NCBI GenBank assembly: GCA_913054475.1
Contig: CAJXJF010000002.1
Span: forward strand, 1 to 62,465
DNA length: 62,465 nt
Direction: 5' to 3'
Origin: an uncultured Nitratifractor sp.
Lineage (GTDB): Bacteria > Campylobacterota > Campylobacteria > Campylobacterales > Sulfurovaceae
Positions 19,405 through 29,156 of the stretch are shown here, in pieces. Position 1 is the stretch's first letter; each line of letters starts with the position of its first letter. The notes under the pieces were generated by a model. It had not been told where the DNA came from. It did no database searches and worked only from the letters and a program-made list of their open reading frames with translations. The translations under genes and the position numbers were made by a program.

Positions 19405-21769
19405 TCATCTGTTGCAGATAGTTATCCAGCCCCATGAGCTGTCCCACAAAGAGTTTTATTCTCCTAGGCGCATTATCTATATTGTTGTCGTACTGCAACT
19501 CATAGAGATTGTTTACCATCTGCTCTACGCGCAAATTGCTCGCGGCCCCCTTGAGCATATGGGCAGTCTTTTGCAGTTTGTCGAGCTCGTCGTTTCTATA
19601 CGCTTCTATGAGTACAGGTATATTTTCGTGGCCTTGTTTCGCAAAATCACTTATAAATTCCAATACTAAATCTTTTGGCAGACTCAACTCCTGTGAGGCT
19701 ACATCGAGACTGAACTCTATCGGAATTACTTTGGAATCTTTCAATATCTCCTCTGCTGTCATCTTGGAAGATATGGAAGCTCCCTTCTCCTTCTTGATTT
19801 TATCCGCAAGCTCCTCTTTTGGAGATTCGGATATCTGCTTTTTCGGTCTCTCATCACTCTTTTGTTCGGGTATATGTGTTACGCCTTCGGCAATATTCTC
19901 TTTTACTTTCCCGTTCTCGGTATCTGTCGAAAACTCGACTCTGCTTTCACCATTCTCGATAGCCATCTCGATTCTGTCGAGAATTACATAAAAATCACCA
20001 ATAAGTGAGTTTCGCTTCGATGCCGGTGCTTTTTCGATATCGTTTAGTATCTTTTCCAAAGATTCAAGTTGCAACAGAAGTATCGCATCTTTGAGTATCG
20101 ATACTGTAGAGTGAACGGAAGAGTCGTCGGTAAATTCGCTCTTCATCTCCCTCGCATCGGAAATGAAATCCTGCAATAGAGAGTTGTATTCATCTATCGG
20201 TACCTCGAGAATTTTAGCCTGAGCCTCCAGATCTATATCCAACTCTATCTTCACCGATTCACTCTCAGCAGGCGCCTCCACCCCACTGCCGGGTGCTTTC
20301 GAAGCTTCCCGAGGACTACGCATCTCATCTTGCGAGGATTTGATTATCTCCGATACACCCTGCTCTTGAGGCACCTTTCTCTTCGACAAAGACTTCTCGA
20401 TATCGAGCACTTCCATAGGTTCTTCATCTTTTACCTTCTCGGTAGAACTCTCTGTTTCGGAGCCACTCTCCTCTTCAATCTCTTTTATCTCGAACAGATC
20501 GAAGAGCTCCTCATCTTTCTCTTTTTCGGAAGAGCTCTCGCTGGTTTCGACCATATCCTCCTCTGCAGGCTCTTTGATATCGAGCAGCTCCATAAGCTCC
20601 TCATCTTCCTCGTTTTTCCCAGAAGAACTCTCTACCGCAGCAGTGCTCTCCTCCTCGAACTCTTTTATCTCGAGCAGATCGAAGAGCTCCTCATCTTCCT
20701 CCTCCTGCAAAGAGTCCTCTTTTTCGACAACTTGCGCACTCTCGGTAGTTGAAGGCTCTTGTACAATATCGAGAATTTCCATCAAATCTTCATCTTCACT
20801 CTGTGCGGGCTCTACACTCCGCTCCTCCTGCACAGGCTCTATTTTCGATATATCTTCCTTCGCATTCTCTTCGGACTCTTCGAGGTCGAGATTCAAGAGT
20901 CTCATCAACTCTTCATCCTCTTCATCTATCGATTCGGACTCTTCCGTATCGACTCCACTCTCTATCGACGATGGTTCTTCCAAGATATCGTCGAGCTCTT
21001 CCTTCTCTTCCTCCTCTACGGAGAGCATTTGCGAAATATCTATCTGCTCCTCCTCGCTCTCTTCGGAGCTTTGCAAATCGATATCGAGAAGTTTCATCAG
21101 CTCTTCATCTTCTTCGTCCGCAGCTTCGCTCTTGGCAGGCTTCTCCTCTTCGGCTACGGACTCTTCCACACTCTCCTCTTCATCGGAAAGTTTCAGAAGA
21201 TCCATCAACTCATCTTCTATATCCTCCGTACCTTCGGCTTCACTCTCCTTCTCCTCCTCTTCGGCCTCGACACTCTCCTCTTCTGGGGATTCGGATTCGA
21301 ATCCCGAAATATCGATGAGATCCTCTTCGCTCTCCTCTTTCTCGACGCTACCTTCTTCCTGCTTCGCAGGCTCCTCTCTCTCTTCCTTCCCGCTTTCGAC
21401 ACTCTCCGGAGTCTCGTCACCTATTCCAGCAAGTACACCGGCGGCGGCCGCAGCGGTCGCACCACCGACAAGTCCAGAAGAGAGACTCTCTTCGCCTCTC
21501 TCCACGCTCGGATATAGATATAGAGTGAAATCCCCCAACACCGTGACTATCTCGTTTCTGCTGCATGGATACTCGACTCCCTGTGAAGCAATCTTCAATA
21601 GAGTATTCTCTTCATCGTAGGCTATCGCACCCTCTTTGAGAAGTTTTCCGGCCTCCGCCATACTCTCACTGCCACTCTCCTTCAGAAAATCTCTACTTGC
21701 CGCTACTATCTCTCCCCTTTGATTGACAACGAAAAACATACTCTCCTTCTCCTTTCCTTGACTCTCCAA
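19394..21769 (-). CDS. Acidic repeat protein with C-terminal Hpt (histidine phosphotransfer) domain
   Basis: AHMLKGAASNL Hpt motif near C-terminus; Glu/Ser-rich middle with repeated DEELMxLLDI. Confidence 0.85.
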   Translation of the reverse strand: MESQGKEKESMFFVVNQRGEIVAASRDFLKESGSESMAEAGKLLKEGAIAYDEENTLLKIASQGVEYPCSRNEIVTVLGDFTLYLYPSVERGEESLSSGLVGGATAAAAAGVLAGIGDETPESVESGKEEREEPAKQEEGSVEKEESEEDLIDISGFESESPEEESVEAEEEEKESEAEGTEDIEDELMDLLKLSDEEESVEESVAEEEKPAKSEAADEEDEELMKLLDIDLQSSEESEEEQIDISQMLSVEEEEKEELDDILEEPSSIESGVDTEESESIDEEDEELMRLLNLDLEESEENAKEDISKIEPVQEERSVEPAQSEDEDLMEILDIVQEPSTTESAQVVEKEDSLQEEEDEELFDLLEIKEFEEESTAAVESSSGKNEEDEELMELLDIKEPAEEDMVETSESSSEKEKDEELFDLFEIKEIEEESGSETESSTEKVKDEEPMEVLDIEKSLSKRKVPQEQGVSEIIKSSQDEMRSPREASKAPGSGVEAPAESESVKIELDIDLEAQAKILEVPIDEYNSLLQDFISDAREMKSEFTDDSSVHSTVSILKDAILLLQLESLEKILNDIEKAPASKRNSLIGDFYVILDRIEMAIENGESRVEFSTDTENGKVKENIAEGVTHIPEQKSDERPKKQISESPKEELADKIKKEKGASISSKMTAEEILKDSKVIPIEFSLDVASQELSLPKDLVLEFISDFAKQGHENIPVLIEAYRNDELDKLQKTAHMLKGAASNLRVEQMVNNLYELQYDNNIDNAPRRIKLFVGQLMGLDNYLQQMNAK
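20399..21217 (-). repeat. Coding repeat region: about nine copies of motif [DE]E[EDK][LP][MFD]x[LIV][LF]xx in an acidic linker
   Basis: EDELMDLLKL, DEELMKLLDI, KEELDDILEE, DEELMRLLNL, DEDLMEILDI, DEELFDLLEI, DEELMELLDI, DEELFDLFEI, DEEPMEVLDI. Confidence 0.85.
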
Positions 21770-21903
21770 TATTCTCTCGATTCAAAGATGAAATATCCAT
21801 CATTAATCACAAATCTTATAATACCAAAGGTTAAAACTATTTAAAACAGTCTTATGTCACAAATTATATCGACTCTTTCCTCTATTTTCCGTATATGTGG
21901 CTA

Positions 21904-23724
21904 TCACTCGGTATCTCTCCCTTTGAGAGCGGCGGCGACTCTCTCGCTGCTCACTTGGGCTATCTCTTCATAGCCGGCCCTCTCTATGGCTTCGAAAGTA
22001 CCGAAAAAATCGAGCAGTCTTTTTACCGTAGCCGGGCCTATACCCTTTTTCTGAAGCAGAGATATGCGTCTATCCTCTCTTCTCTTTTTGCTTCTGTGAT
22101 AGCTTAGGGCGAATCGATGCGCTTCATCGCGCAACATCTGAAGCCACTGCAACCTTCCATCCGACGCAGAGAGACGCTCCATACCTCCCGTATGGTAGAT
22201 GATATCTTCGGCGGCACCTTTGGCACGGTGCGCTTTGCCGTCGAGCTTCTCTTTGGCTATGGCGAGACAATCGAGCCTCACACCGGCTTTATCGAGCAGT
22301 CTGCGGGCTAGGTCGAGCGCCGCCTTGCCCCCATCCAGCAGCCATAGCTCTGGCGGGGGTTCTTTGTCGAAATCGGCTATTCTGCGCTCGAGCATCTCTC
22401 TCATCTGCCGATACTCGTCGGCCGCACTCAGGGAGTATCGACGATAGGAAGACTTCTCCCATACGCCGTCGTTATATACCGTCATCGCACCTACCGCCGC
22501 CTCTCCCGCCATATGGGAATTGTCGAAAACTTCGACCCTGACGGGAATCCTCTCGAGTGAGAAGAGGAGTGCCACCCTCTTCGCCATATCGTCCCAGGCC
22601 GTGGAAGCTCTTTTCGCGAGCAGTTCACGGCCATTTTTCGAAGCGAGCTCTATGAGACGGACACCGACTCCTCTTCTAGGGTATCGTATCTGCATCTTCC
22701 TCCCCACCCTTTCGGAGACTGCCGCGGCTATCTCCTGCGTATCTTCGAGAGGATGGGCCACAAGGATAAGCGAAGAGGTATGAGGCATATCCGCCGTATA
22801 GAAAGAGATTATCGCCTGCCTGTAGGCCTCCTGCACATCGTAGTTCTCCAACGAAGCGAAAAAGGAGTGGGATGTACAAGAGAGTCTGCCGCTGCGGATG
22901 AAGAGTCTGCTCACCACACCTCTCTCCTCCCCTGCCTCTATGGCGAAGATATCGTAATCGGCACTGCGCGCCAGGTCCATATCGGAGTGTATCTGCAACG
23001 ACTCTATGGCAGCTATCCTGTCTCTTGCGGCGGCGGCCTCTTCGAAGCGCTCCTGCTTTGCCAGAAGGCTCATCCGGGCGCGAAGCTTCTCTACAAGTAT
23101 GCTGCGCTCTTCTATCGCTCTCTTCGCCTCCTCCACATATACCGCATAGTCTTCGGGAGATATCTTCCCTTCACAGGGAGCCAGACATCTCCCTATCTGA
23201 TGGAAGAGGCAGGCTTTCTTGCCCTTGAGGCTTCCCTTTTTCTGTACCAAGGGATAGAGCTCGTAGAGTGTATCGAGCAGAGCCCTCCCTCCACTCGGGA
23301 AGGGACCGTAATATCTGATTTTCTTCCCTTTCACGACCCGTCTCGTCAGCTCGAAGCGCGGATAGTCCACAGCTTCGTCGATATAGATATAGGGGTAGGT
23401 CTTGTCATCTCTGAGCAGAATATTGTATTTGGGTTTGAGCTGTTTTATCAGAGTATTTTCGAGGATAAGCGCATCCCCTTCACTATCGACGACGATATAA
23501 TCGAGCTCTCTGCACTCCCGAAGCATCTTCGCTATCCGCACTCCCAAATCCGGATTGGGCCTTAGTTGCGGTCTCGTTCTCCAGTAGCTTCTGACTCTCC
23601 TTTTGAGACTCTTCGCCTTGCCCACATAGAGCAGTCTCCCTTTCTCATCGAGATAACGATACACTCCGGGCGAATCCGGCAGTCGGGAGAGTATGGCGGC
23701 TATCTTCTCATACCCACTATCCAT
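21904..23724 (-). CDS. uvrC: Excinuclease ABC subunit C
   Basis: LPDSPGVYRYLDEKGRLLYVGKAKSLKRRVRSY; LLDGGKAALDLA. Confidence 0.95.
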   Translation of the reverse strand: MDSGYEKIAAILSRLPDSPGVYRYLDEKGRLLYVGKAKSLKRRVRSYWRTRPQLRPNPDLGVRIAKMLRECRELDYIVVDSEGDALILENTLIKQLKPKYNILLRDDKTYPYIYIDEAVDYPRFELTRRVVKGKKIRYYGPFPSGGRALLDTLYELYPLVQKKGSLKGKKACLFHQIGRCLAPCEGKISPEDYAVYVEEAKRAIEERSILVEKLRARMSLLAKQERFEEAAAARDRIAAIESLQIHSDMDLARSADYDIFAIEAGEERGVVSRLFIRSGRLSCTSHSFFASLENYDVQEAYRQAIISFYTADMPHTSSLILVAHPLEDTQEIAAAVSERVGRKMQIRYPRRGVGVRLIELASKNGRELLAKRASTAWDDMAKRVALLFSLERIPVRVEVFDNSHMAGEAAVGAMTVYNDGVWEKSSYRRYSLSAADEYRQMREMLERRIADFDKEPPPELWLLDGGKAALDLARRLLDKAGVRLDCLAIAKEKLDGKAHRAKGAAEDIIYHTGGMERLSASDGRLQWLQMLRDEAHRFALSYHRSKKRREDRRISLLQKKGIGPATVKRLLDFFGTFEAIERAGYEEIAQVSSERVAAALKGRDTE

Positions 23725-24180
23725 TCAGCCTCTCCTCTTCATCGTTTTTACAATCTCTCTTATTCTTTCGAAGCGCTCCGCAAGCTCACTGTCGCTGAGC
23801 TTCGCCTCGAACTCTCCATCCGCCAGCTCACTGTAGCGCGGAACACTCTGAGCATGGGAGGCTTCGACGGGGTCGTGGGCATATTTCGAGACGAAAAAGA
23901 TGACATCCTCGGCCTTCATGAAAGAGCACTGCTTCTGGCTTCTGCGAAAAGGAGTTAATAGGCTTTTTATAACATCTTTATTATAATTGAGCTCCATTTT
24001 GTAGCCGGGATGGGAGAGAGCGATATAGAGTCTGTCGTCTCTGATATAAAGGAAGGAGATAGCCTTGCGAAAGCGGGGAGGAAGCAACTCCAGAAATTTC
24101 CTGAAACATCTATGATTTGAAAGAGGTTTGTATTGAGCTTGAAATCCAATAGCGTCGATTATCGTTGCAGCATTTTTCAT
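23725..24180 (-). CDS. DUF721/DciA-like protein
   Basis: LLPPRFRKAISFLYIRDDRLYIALSHPGYKMELNYNKDVI pattern. Confidence 0.55.
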   Translation of the reverse strand: MKNAATIIDAIGFQAQYKPLSNHRCFRKFLELLPPRFRKAISFLYIRDDRLYIALSHPGYKMELNYNKDVIKSLLTPFRRSQKQCSFMKAEDVIFFVSKYAHDPVEASHAQSVPRYSELADGEFEAKLSDSELAERFERIREIVKTMKRRG

Positions 24181-24309
24181 GGCGTAATTATAGCATCCGT
24201 TCTTCTTCTCGCTCTGGGAGGTTGCGGACACAAGACGGAGCCTGTCTATATGGCACCGATCAAGAAACAGACGACTTCACAGAACGCTACGGACGGCGAA
24301 ATACGGTGA
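24139..24309 (+). CDS. Putative small lipoprotein upstream of nadB (start codon uncertain)
   Basis: In-frame GVIIASVLLLALGGCGHKTEPVYMAPIKKQ...: hydrophobic stretch plus lipobox LGGC; no ATG in frame, TTG candidate at 24139. Confidence 0.4.
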   Translation: MKSNSVDYRCSIFHGVIIASVLLLALGGCGHKTEPVYMAPIKKQTTSQNATDGEIR

Positions 24310-25781
24310 AGAGATTCGATGTAATAGTGATAGGAGCCGGTATAGCGGGTCTCTATGCTGCCATGCAGCTACCCGCCTCCATGAAAGTACTGGTCGTATG
24401 CAAGGATATTCCTTGGGAGTGTAACACCTTCTACGCACAGGGCGGAATAGTGACGGCACTGGACGAGAAGGATGTACCTCTTCATATCGAAGACACCCTC
24501 AAAGCGGGGGCCTTCCACAATATGAAAGAGATTGTGCGAATTATGTCCGAGGAGTCGATGCAGCTGAGAGAGGATCTCATAGAGCGGGGGATGGAGTTCG
24601 ACAGAGCGGAAGACGGACATCTGCTATATACGCGCGAAGCGGCCCACTCCTCGAGCAGAATCCTGCATGCCGGAGGAGATGCCACCGGCAGATATATGCA
24701 CTACTTCATGATGAGAAACAATCCCCATCTCTTACAGCGCAACACACTGGTTTACGACCTGCTCATAGAGGGTGGCAGATGCTACGGCATAAGAGCCATG
24801 GTCAACTACCGACCCACCACCATCTATGCCAATAATGTCATCATAGCCAGCGGTGGTATAGGCTCTCTGTATGCCTTCAATACCAACTCCAGAACCGTAA
24901 GCGCGGATATACACGGTATCTGTATGGAAAAGGGTATCGAGCTCAAGGATATGGAGTTCATGCAGTTTCACCCTACCGTATTCGTCAAGACTCCCTATGC
25001 GAGAAAACTGCTCCTCACAGAAGCGCTGAGGGGAGAAGGCGCTTGGATAGTGGACGAGGAGGGGAGGCGCTTCCTCTTCGATTACGACCCGAGAGGGGAG
25101 CTCGCCGGCAGGGATATCGTCTCCAGAGCCATCTTCGACTATAGAAGAAAGAGCTCTATGGAGGTTTATCTCGACTTTTCAATGTTCGAAGAGGAGTGGT
25201 TTCGCAAGCGCTTTCCCAATATCAGCCATACCTTCGAGGCACTGGGCTATAGACTTCCCCGACAGAGAGTACCCATCTCTCCGGCCTTTCACTATGCCAA
25301 CGGAGGAATCGCCTGTGACGATAGGGGCAGGATTCCGGGCATGGACGGACTCTATGTAGCGGGCGAAGCCGCCTGTACCGGAGTACACGGTGCCAACAGA
25401 CTCGCCTCCAACTCTCTGCTTGAAGCTGCCGTCTTCGCCAAAAGATGTGCCCAGGACATACTCGGCAGGTGCGAAGTGAGACACAAGATACCCTTTTTCG
25501 ACAAAGATTACGATACCCAGCTGAAAAAGGAGCATGACAAAGAGTACAAATACGCTCTGCGCGAAATCATGTGGAAGGATGTGGGAATCATCAGAAGCAC
25601 CGGAGGCCTGCACGAAGCCAAAAACTTCATATACGACATAAAAAACAGAGATATCGGCAGACTCCTTCAACTGAGGCTCAATACCGCCGCCGCCATCGTG
25701 GAGGCCGCACTCGCCCGTAAAGAGTCTCTGGGCTCACACTACATAGAAGACAACACAAGCAAGGAAAAAAAAGATGCATGA
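24306..25781 (+). CDS. nadB: L-aspartate oxidase
   Basis: FDVIVIGAGIAGLYAA, TFYAQGGI, FHPT, GLYVAGEAACTGVHGANRLASNSLLE; GTG start at 24306. Confidence 0.93.
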   Translation: MKRFDVIVIGAGIAGLYAAMQLPASMKVLVVCKDIPWECNTFYAQGGIVTALDEKDVPLHIEDTLKAGAFHNMKEIVRIMSEESMQLREDLIERGMEFDRAEDGHLLYTREAAHSSSRILHAGGDATGRYMHYFMMRNNPHLLQRNTLVYDLLIEGGRCYGIRAMVNYRPTTIYANNVIIASGGIGSLYAFNTNSRTVSADIHGICMEKGIELKDMEFMQFHPTVFVKTPYARKLLLTEALRGEGAWIVDEEGRRFLFDYDPRGELAGRDIVSRAIFDYRRKSSMEVYLDFSMFEEEWFRKRFPNISHTFEALGYRLPRQRVPISPAFHYANGGIACDDRGRIPGMDGLYVAGEAACTGVHGANRLASNSLLEAAVFAKRCAQDILGRCEVRHKIPFFDKDYDTQLKKEHDKEYKYALREIMWKDVGIIRSTGGLHEAKNFIYDIKNRDIGRLLQLRLNTAAAIVEAALARKESLGSHYIEDNTSKEKKDA

Positions 25782-27081
25782 AAGCATAGATATGACCGCC
25801 ACATGGGCGGGAGTGGTCAATCTTCTCGTATTCGTATTAGCCTATATCATCGTAGCCACCGAGGAGAGATATGAAATAAACAAAGCCAAACCGGCACTCT
25901 TCGCCGGTACCTTCATGTTTATGATAATCGGCATATACTACGCTCTAAACGGACTCGACCCGGAGCCTCTGCACGAAGAGATGGGCAAACTGATTCTCGA
26001 AATAGCGGAGATATACTTTTTCCTCTTCGTAGCCATGACATATATCGAAACCCTCATAGAGAGGGGTGTCTTCGAAGCCCTGAAGTACAAACTGGTCTCG
26101 AAGGGATACAGCTACAAAAAGCTCTTCTGGCTTACTGGTACTCTGGCCTTTTTCATCTCTCCAGTAGCCGACAACCTGACCACGGCTCTGATTCTCTCGA
26201 CCGTACTTTTCACGATAGACAGGCAGAAGAGAGACTTTCTCGTAGCTGGTGCCATAAATATCGTAGTGGCGGCCAATGCAGGGGGAGCGTGGAGTCCCTT
26301 TGGAGATATCACCACTCTGATGGCATGGACGGCAGGCAAGGGAGAGTTTGTCGATTTCCTCTTTCTCTTCATCCCTTCGGTAGCAGGGTGGTTCTTTACA
26401 GCATGGCTACTGAGCCTCTATGTACCCTCCGGAGAGCCCCATTTCGATGCCCAAAAGGAGAAGAGACCGAAAATCAAAGATGGCGGTATGGCTGTGGTAT
26501 GGCTGGGGGGCTTCACCATCTTCATTGCGGTCATCGGACACCAACTCTTCCACTTCCCCGCCATGTGGGGAATGATGTTCGGCCTATCACTGCTCAAACT
26601 CTACTCATACAGACTCAATCGCGGCTGTAGCACAGAGGGTTTCGATATCTTCGTGAATATGAAAAGGGTCGAAAACGACACCCTGCTCTTCTTTTTCGGT
26701 ATCCTCTCCGCCGTAGGTGCCCTGCACTATCTGGGCTATCTCGAATATATACATCGTCTATACGAACACTTCGGTGCCACAGTCACAAATATAGGAGTCG
26801 GCTTCATATCCGCAATCATAGACAATGTACCAGTCATGAGCGCCATACTCAAATCGTCTCCGCAGATGGGGATAGACCAGTGGCTTCTGGTCGTACTCAC
26901 CGCCGGTATAGGCGGAAGTCTCATAAGTTTCGGTTCAGCCGCAGGAGTGGGGGTGATGGGCAGACTCAGAGGTATATACACCTTCGCAAGCCATATAAAG
27001 CTGGCATGGACGGTCTTGGCGGGATATATACTCTCTCTGATACTCTGGTATATACAGTTCGAAATCATGGGACTCTACTGA
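25774..27081 (+). CDS. nhaD: NhaD-type Na+/H+ antiporter
   Basis: FFISPVADNLTTALIL, NAGGAWSPFGDITTLMAW, multiple TMs. Confidence 0.88.
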   Translation: MHESIDMTATWAGVVNLLVFVLAYIIVATEERYEINKAKPALFAGTFMFMIIGIYYALNGLDPEPLHEEMGKLILEIAEIYFFLFVAMTYIETLIERGVFEALKYKLVSKGYSYKKLFWLTGTLAFFISPVADNLTTALILSTVLFTIDRQKRDFLVAGAINIVVAANAGGAWSPFGDITTLMAWTAGKGEFVDFLFLFIPSVAGWFFTAWLLSLYVPSGEPHFDAQKEKRPKIKDGGMAVVWLGGFTIFIAVIGHQLFHFPAMWGMMFGLSLLKLYSYRLNRGCSTEGFDIFVNMKRVENDTLLFFFGILSAVGALHYLGYLEYIHRLYEHFGATVTNIGVGFISAIIDNVPVMSAILKSSPQMGIDQWLLVVLTAGIGGSLISFGSAAGVGVMGRLRGIYTFASHIKLAWTVLAGYILSLILWYIQFEIMGLY

Positions 27082-27204
27082 CGCCCATCCCTCCTCTCGA
27101 AGAGTAGGTGAGTCTTTCGTAAGAGAGGTCGCTTTGGGGACTTGGCGAAAATATTATAGAATATCGTCACAAGCCGCAAGCCAATATAAATCGCGAGGTA
27201 CAGC

Positions 27205-28377
27205 ATGAAAATTTTTTCGCTTCTCTTCTTTCTTTCCATCTCTCTTCTCTATGCCCAGAAAGCCGATATTCAGAGTGTGACCAGACTCTATATAGCCACT
27301 TTCGACAGGGTCCCAGACTACGAGGGGCTCAGATACTGGCTCGACGACTCCGGTTTGAAGCTCGAGGGTATAGCGTCGAGCTTTTTCGAGCAGGAGGAGA
27401 CGATGGAGCGCTATCCGCCGGATTCCGACGACGAGGAGTTCGTACGGGCGGTATATGAAAATCTCTTCGACAGGGAACCTGAGAGTGCGGGTCTGGAGTA
27501 TTGGCTGCAGAGATTGCGCAGCGGGGAGATAGAGAAGTCTCTCTTCCTACTTGCCGTCATAAACGGCGCACAGGGCGACGATGCCAAGATTCTGGATGGC
27601 AAGACGGGAAAAGCTCTCGAAGAGCTTTCGTACAGTCATAGCAGGATGCACCTGCTCATACCTCTCTACAGCTATCCCGAGATACAGAGCGACAACTTCA
27701 TATGGCAAAGAGCGATAGATATCAAAAAGGCACACCCTCTTGTCGATATCACGGTTATCGTAAACCAGAGCAACGGCGATTTCGATCGGCAAAGCTCTTC
27801 ATACGCCAAAGCCATTCCCATGCTGCGCGAAGCTGGAATAAGGGTGATAGGCTATGTATATACCTCTTACGGACGCAGAGATGCCGAGCGTATCAGGGAG
27901 AATATATCCGCTTGGAAAAAATTTTACGGCGAAGCGGGCGTGGAGGGTATATTCTTCGACGAGGTATCCACCAAAAAGGAGAATCTGCAATATTATGAGA
28001 CTCTCTGCCGCTATGCACGCTCCGAGGGTCTGGAGTTCATCGTACTCAATCCCGGTACCGCCATCGACGAGGCATACCTCGATTCCGGTATGGCGGATGT
28101 GGTGGTATGGTATGAGAATCCCTACGAGAATTTCACGGAGGAAGCTCCCTCGACACCGCCTGCGCGCTCGGAGGATGATACGGCGTTGGCGATACTGATA
28201 TACCGGATGGATTCGGGAGAGGTCGGAGAGCTTTTCGATTTCGCCCGAAGGCACGACCTGGAATACATCTATTTCACCGAGGATGGCTTCGACGGCAATC
28301 CCTGGGACTCCCTCTCCATCCATAGCGAAGAGCTCGTGGAACTGATAGAGAGTAGCGCAAGAACGAAGGAGGAGTGA
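27205..28377 (+). CDS. Secreted protein with DUF4214 repeats and spherulation-specific family 4 (GH135-like) domain
   Basis: LYIATFDRVPDYEGLRYWL, VYENLFDREPESAGLEYWL; MHLLIPLYSYP...VIVNQSNGDF...IRVIGYVYTSYGRRD...GVEGIFFDEVS. Confidence 0.8.
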   Translation: MKIFSLLFFLSISLLYAQKADIQSVTRLYIATFDRVPDYEGLRYWLDDSGLKLEGIASSFFEQEETMERYPPDSDDEEFVRAVYENLFDREPESAGLEYWLQRLRSGEIEKSLFLLAVINGAQGDDAKILDGKTGKALEELSYSHSRMHLLIPLYSYPEIQSDNFIWQRAIDIKKAHPLVDITVIVNQSNGDFDRQSSSYAKAIPMLREAGIRVIGYVYTSYGRRDAERIRENISAWKKFYGEAGVEGIFFDEVSTKKENLQYYETLCRYARSEGLEFIVLNPGTAIDEAYLDSGMADVVVWYENPYENFTEEAPSTPPARSEDDTALAILIYRMDSGEVGELFDFARRHDLEYIYFTEDGFDGNPWDSLSIHSEELVELIESSARTKEE

Positions 28378-28379
28378 AA

Positions 28380-29156
28380 ATGATCATAGACAGCCACTGT
28401 CATCTCGACGACGAAAGATTCGCCGACGACCTGGACGAGGTCCTGCAAAGAGCGGCAAAAGCTGGAGTGGAACGCTTCATAATCCCCGGTGCCGATCCTC
28501 TCACACTGCCAAGAGCCGTGGAGATAGCCGAAAGATACGAAGCGGTCTTCTTCGCCGTAGGTGTGCACCCCTACGATGCCCGCAACTACGATCGCAAAGT
28601 GCTCGAAAGATATATCGGACACGAAAAGTGCGTAGCTGTGGGGGAGTGCGGACTCGACTACTACCGACTCCCGGAAAAGAGGGATGAGATAGAGTCGCAA
28701 AAGAGAATCCAGAAAGAGATATTCATAGAGCAGATAGAGCTTGCCAAAGATTACGAAAAGCCTCTGATAGTGCATATCAGAGATGCAGGAGCCGACTCTC
28801 TCGGGATTTTGAAAGAGTATGCCGGCAGGAGGGGTGGAGTACTGCACTGCTACAATGCCGACAGACAACTCCTCTCGCTGGCTGAGAGAAACTTCTATTT
28901 CGGTATCGGAGGAGTACTCACCTTCAAAAACGCCAGAAAACTGATAGAGGTTTACCCCTCCATCGCGCAATCGAGACTCCTAGTCGAAACCGACGCCCCC
29001 TATCTCACGCCGCACCCCTATCGGGGCAAACGAAACGAACCGGCATACTGTCGTATCATACTCCGCAAAATGGCGGAGCTCTCCTCCCTACGGGAGGATG
29101 AGATGGAGAGAATCTGCCTCGACAACACCCGACGCCTATTCGGACTCCGTTTATGA
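28380..29156 (+). CDS. TatD-family deoxyribonuclease
   Basis: MIIDSHCHLDDERF, VGVHPYDA, GECGLDYYR, ETDAPYLTPHPYRGKRNEP. Confidence 0.93.
   Translation: MIIDSHCHLDDERFADDLDEVLQRAAKAGVERFIIPGADPLTLPRAVEIAERYEAVFFAVGVHPYDARNYDRKVLERYIGHEKCVAVGECGLDYYRLPEKRDEIESQKRIQKEIFIEQIELAKDYEKPLIVHIRDAGADSLGILKEYAGRRGGVLHCYNADRQLLSLAERNFYFGIGGVLTFKNARKLIEVYPSIAQSRLLVETDAPYLTPHPYRGKRNEPAYCRIILRKMAELSSLREDEMERICLDNTRRLFGLRL

Noticed and set aside
20399-21331. Possible CRISPR or DNA tandem repeat
   Set aside because: Repeats are protein-level, irregularly spaced and degenerate at DNA level; no spacer structure.
20574-21620. Ser-rich 348-aa plus-strand ORF
   Set aside because: Reverse translation artefact of the Glu-rich (GAG/GAA to CTC/TTC) acidic repeat region.
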